This document shows, one piece after another, positions 61,516-64,000 of a stretch of DNA of 64,000 nucleotides. Each line of letters begins with the position of its first letter. Position 1 is the first letter of the stretch. The stretch is from Rhodococcoides kyotonense. Its GTDB lineage: Bacteria > Actinomycetota > Actinomycetes > Mycobacteriales > Mycobacteriaceae. The stretch covers positions 154,329 through 218,328 of the forward strand of contig NZ_FZOW01000012.1 of the NCBI RefSeq assembly GCF_900188125.1, in the 5' to 3' direction. The notes under the pieces are model-generated. The model was not told the DNA's origin. It searched no databases and saw nothing but the letters and a program-made list of their open reading frames with translations. Made by a program: the position numbers and the translations under genes.

Positions 61516-62994
61516 GTGTCCAGCCCCGGTGCCACTGCGACGAGATCCGCTGTAGCACTGGGGCTGTTCGCGTTCTGTCTCGGCGCGTGGGGGATCTGGC
61601 GCCCGTCGTTCTGGTACGACGAGGTCGCGACGGTGTATGCCAGCAGGCGGTCGTGGGCGGATCTGGTGGATCTGCTCCGGAACACCGATGCAGCGCATGG
61701 CGTCTACTACGCGGCAATGCACCTGTGGGGCAGTGTGTTCGGGTTCTCCGAACTGTCGACGCGTTTGCCGAGCGCGCTTGCGATCGGGGTGGCCGCGGCC
61801 GGCGTGGTGGTTCTCGGCAACCTACTGGCGACGGCGCGCGTCGGAGTGTTCGCCGGAATCGTGTTCGCTGTATTGCCCAGGGCCACATGGGCTGCCACCG
61901 AAGCGCGTAGCTACGCGCTGACCGCTGCACTGGCGGTGTGGTTGACGGTGGTTCTGCTGATCGCGGGGACGCGGTGGTGGTGGTGGATCGTCTACGGCGC
62001 CGTGCTGGCAGCGTCGATCGTGCTGTTCGTCTACCTCGCCACGCTCGTCGTGGTTCATCTGGTGGTCGTGCTCGTACGACGTCGGGATGTGGTGCTGCCG
62101 TGGGCTGTATCCGCCGCGGTTGCAGGTGCGATCGCCCTGCCTTTCGTGAAAGTGGTTGTCGGACAAGTCGCTCTGCTGTCCTGGATCCCACCGCTGGACC
62201 GAGACTTCCCGAGAGTCCTCGGTGAATACCAGTACTTCCTCGGAGCGCCCTGGTTCGCCGTGATCTTCCTTCTGATCCTCGTCGTCATGCGGCCGGACCG
62301 ACGAGTTCTGGCAGTCGCAGTGCCCTGGATCCTCGTCCCGGCGATCATCATCGCCGTCTACTCGATCATGAAGTCGCCCCTCTACCTCGACAGGTACTTC
62401 ACGTTCACCACACCTGCCGCCGCGTTGCTCGGAGGTGCTGCGCTAGGACGTCTTTCGGTGCACCGATGGCTGCCGTATACAGCCTTGGGTGCAATGATCC
62501 TCGCCTCGCTCCCCGCCTACCTGCAACAACGAACGACCACCCCCAAACCGTTACGCATGGATTTTTCGCTGGTGAACGGCTACATGTCGTCACATATGGG
62601 GGTGGGGGACTGCGTGCTGTTCGGCCGAGCGGCGTGGAATCCGTCGTCGATGAGGCTCGTGGAAGACGTGGATCCGAGTGCGTTCGCCGGAACTCGGAGC
62701 ATCGGACTGGCGAAGGACGCGGCGAGTTCGGGTCAGCTGTGGGACGACGAATTGCCCGTTGCCGACACAGCTTTGGACCAGTGCGAGACCGTCTGGTACT
62801 TCACCGACCGCGAGCGTGCGGAGACCGAGATCGTGCAGCTGACGTCGGGCGACCAGTGGGTCCTGCCGCCGTATCGGTTCGAGTCCTCCGAGGACTACGG
62901 GACGTTGAGACAGGCGGGATTTCACGTCGACGAGCGGGTGACGTTCGAGATGACGCAGGTAGTGAGGCTCCGCCATGTGCACGAAAATCCATAG
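61516..62994 (+). CDS. GT39-like polyprenyl-phosphate-dependent membrane glycosyltransferase
   Basis: 492 residues with about 9-10 membrane segments. RPSFWYDEVATVYASRR in the first external loop has the Asp-Glu of the GT39/PMT-type mannosyltransferases, and ATEARSYALTAALAVWL is a second conserved-looking loop. The C-terminal 120 residues are extracytoplasmic. GTG 61516 starts 8 nt after the preceding stop. The protein ends RLRHVHENP, encoded by the left arm of palindromic repeat family 3, and its TAG stop is the end of that arm. The convergent gene ends the same way. Possible roles are glycoprotein mannosylation or lipoglycan decoration. Confidence 0.85.
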   Translation: MSSPGATATRSAVALGLFAFCLGAWGIWRPSFWYDEVATVYASRRSWADLVDLLRNTDAAHGVYYAAMHLWGSVFGFSELSTRLPSALAIGVAAAGVVVLGNLLATARVGVFAGIVFAVLPRATWAATEARSYALTAALAVWLTVVLLIAGTRWWWWIVYGAVLAASIVLFVYLATLVVVHLVVVLVRRRDVVLPWAVSAAVAGAIALPFVKVVVGQVALLSWIPPLDRDFPRVLGEYQYFLGAPWFAVIFLLILVVMRPDRRVLAVAVPWILVPAIIIAVYSIMKSPLYLDRYFTFTTPAAALLGGAALGRLSVHRWLPYTALGAMILASLPAYLQQRTTTPKPLRMDFSLVNGYMSSHMGVGDCVLFGRAAWNPSSMRLVEDVDPSAFAGTRSIGLAKDAASSGQLWDDELPVADTALDQCETVWYFTDRERAETEIVQLTSGDQWVLPPYRFESSEDYGTLRQAGFHVDERVTFEMTQVVRLRHVHENP

Positions 62995-63016
62995 CCCTCT
63001 ATGTATTTTCGTGCAC
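62977..63016. repeat. Palindromic repeat family 3, copy 2, forming the ends of two convergent genes
   Basis: GTGCACGAAAATCCATAG (62977-62994) and CTATGTATTTTCGTGCAC (62999-63016) pair at 17 of 18 positions with a CCCT loop. TAG in each arm is the stop codon of the gene entering from that side, giving the protein tails HVHENP (plus) and HVHENT (minus). A further ATGCGCCGAAGGCGCCTTA matches the right flank of copy 1 with small indels. Confidence 0.9.
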
Positions 63017-63871
63017 ATGCGCCGAAGGCGCCTTACGGATCCTGACCACCACCTGCTCGTTGTCGGCGGTGTAGCCCAGGTAGTCGAATTCGGTACCCGT
63101 TCGCCCGACGAACTCGGTCCACGCCCGGTACTCGTGGTTGCGCCAGCCGGGGAAGTTGAAGTACTCGTCGAACACGATGACGGTCCCGACGGCCAGGCGA
63201 TCGGCCACGAGGTCCAACACGGTGACGGTCGACGAGTAGAGGTCCGCATCGAGGTGCAGGAACGCGATGTCCTCTGTGTGCGACTTCAGGAATCCGGGCA
63301 GCGACTCCTCGAACAAGCCGGGCACGATTTCGGCGCCGGCGACGACGGGCTCGCCTTCCTGCTCGAACAGACCCTTCGGGAACCCCGTACGCCAGGTTTC
63401 GGGAAGACCGGAGAACACGTCGAACCCGGCGACGATGGAGATCTCCTTGTCCGACGCCAACTCCTCGGCGATGATCTCGAGCGTCGTGCCACTTGCGACG
63501 CCGAACTCGAGGGCCATGCCCGGCACGGACACCTCACCGAGTGCGAACCGCAGCGTCGCGTGGGGACGCAGGAACGTCGGCGCCTTCGGCATCATCTCCT
63601 CGGCGAACTCGGCGCTCTGTGCGGCGGCCTCGACGTCGGAGGCATACGGGATGTCCCGACGCATGCGCATCTCGAGGCCTCGGATGAAGGCGTGGAGGTC
63701 GTCGATCTCGCGGCGCTGACGTTCGAGAATGTCGAGGAGCTTCGCCTGCTGATCGCTCGTCTGCTCGGCCAACTGCGCGGTCTGCTTGTCGAGAACTTCA
63801 CCGAGCGCACGTTGGACCTTCTCGCGCGCGGACTGTCGAAGGCGATCCGTCAGCTTCCGAGGTTCCGTCAT
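62999..63871 (-). CDS. TylF/MycF-like SAM-dependent O-methyltransferase
   Basis: 290 residues. The first 80 are charged and helical, with heptad-like spacing (KQTAQLAEQTSDQQAKLLDI), probably a coiled coil for oligomerization. The methyltransferase core has ALEFGVASGTTLEIIAEEL as the SAM loop, IVAGFDVFSGLPETWRTGFP, FLHLDADLYSSTVTVLDLV with the metal-binding acidic cluster, and VIVFDEYFNFPGWRNHEYRA. These are features of the TylF/MycF sugar O-methyltransferases. ATG 63871 is used because TACCGT lies 6 nt upstream. The C-terminal HVHENT and stop come from a palindromic repeat. It may methylate a sugar of the glycan made by this cluster. Confidence 0.87.
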   Translation of the reverse strand: MTEPRKLTDRLRQSAREKVQRALGEVLDKQTAQLAEQTSDQQAKLLDILERQRREIDDLHAFIRGLEMRMRRDIPYASDVEAAAQSAEFAEEMMPKAPTFLRPHATLRFALGEVSVPGMALEFGVASGTTLEIIAEELASDKEISIVAGFDVFSGLPETWRTGFPKGLFEQEGEPVVAGAEIVPGLFEESLPGFLKSHTEDIAFLHLDADLYSSTVTVLDLVADRLAVGTVIVFDEYFNFPGWRNHEYRAWTEFVGRTGTEFDYLGYTADNEQVVVRIRKAPSAHVHENT

Positions 63872-63877
63872 GGGCAC

Positions 63878-63883
63878 ACGGTA
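63878..63883 (-). promoter_or_regulatory. Predicted -10 (TACCGT) for leaderless methyltransferase gene
   Basis: On the minus strand TACCGT ends 6 nt before ATG 63871, with no ribosome-binding site between. Confidence 0.4.
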
Positions 63884-63926
63884 GCCCACGGAGGAGCCTC
63901 CGGCTCTCGTGATGCTCCTATGACTG

Positions 63927-64000
63927 TCAAGTAGTGATTTTTCGGGTCAGGAGCTGAAACATTTCGCGGGCGACGGCTCGTTTGAGGCAGCGAATGATTT
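63927..64000 (-). mobile_element. 3' end of an IS110-like transposase gene (partial)
   Basis: Read on the minus strand from the right edge, the frame gives IIRCLKRAVAREMFQLLTRK then ITT and TGA. The basic RCLKRxxAREMFxLL end is typical of the C-terminus of IS110-family transposases. Only 24 codons are in the window, so the family call is tentative. The sequence between this stop and the methyltransferase promoter (63884-63926) holds a GGAGGAGCCTCC palindrome near 63890 and may include the element boundary. Confidence 0.55.

Overview
The window is high-GC actinobacterial DNA from a mycolic-acid-containing member of the Mycobacteriales, most likely a Rhodococcus. The evidence is a run of cell-envelope genes in the order known from Mycobacterium tuberculosis: glf, glfT2, a PAP2 phosphatase, ubiA, aftB, antigen 85-type mycolyltransferases, a Culp6-like cutinase, fadD32, pks13 and accD4. 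Emb-type arabinosyltransferases, aftA, dprE2, dprE1 and a GtrA protein follow. Most assignments come from motifs, lengths and gene order read by eye; no database search was run.

Layout. 1-6682 (minus): a non-ribosomal peptide synthetase cut by the left edge. 6.8-11.5 kb: a HAD phosphatase, a secreted LGFP-repeat peptidoglycan amidase, and the cobalamin genes cobM-cobF. 11.6-34.2 kb (plus): the galactan, arabinan and mycolate block. It makes the galactan (glf, glfT2), the arabinose donor precursor (ubiA, PAP2), the terminal arabinan (aftB) and the mycolates (fadD32, pks13, accD4), and attaches mycolates to the wall (three mycolyltransferases). 34.2-35.7 kb: a small island with one AbiEi-like gene bounded by 125-bp inverted repeats. 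35.7-48.4 kb (minus): two Emb arabinosyltransferases, an unassigned GT-C-like membrane protein, aftA, dprE2 and dprE1. 48.5-53.9 kb: a GtrA protein and rmlC, rmlA, rmlB (dTDP-rhamnose), split by a three-gene locus resembling a type VII secretion substrate with partners. 53.9-63.9 kb: a second glycan cluster (two GT2 enzymes, a second GtrA protein, an epimerase, a large membrane protein, a GlfT2 paralogue, a GT39-like protein, a methyltransferase). The right edge enters an IS110-like transposase.

The least conventional content is a set of three unrelated families of small palindromic repeats, several of which sit inside or at the ends of essential envelope genes. (1) A 51-bp element (17 codons long) has seven full copies. 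Four form the 125-bp inverted repeats around the AbiEi-like gene. Three lie in tandem, in frame, inside aftA and account for about 80 extra residues. (2) A GC-rich hairpin of about 72 bp occurs at the end of cobF and, in frame, inside aftB. (3) An AT-cored hairpin of about 40-70 bp lies between two convergent gene pairs; in one pair it supplies the last codons and stop codons of both genes.

A second consistent pattern is a TANNNT hexamer 6-8 nt before ten start codons that lack a good ribosome-binding site, suggesting widespread leaderless transcription. It was used to choose several starts.
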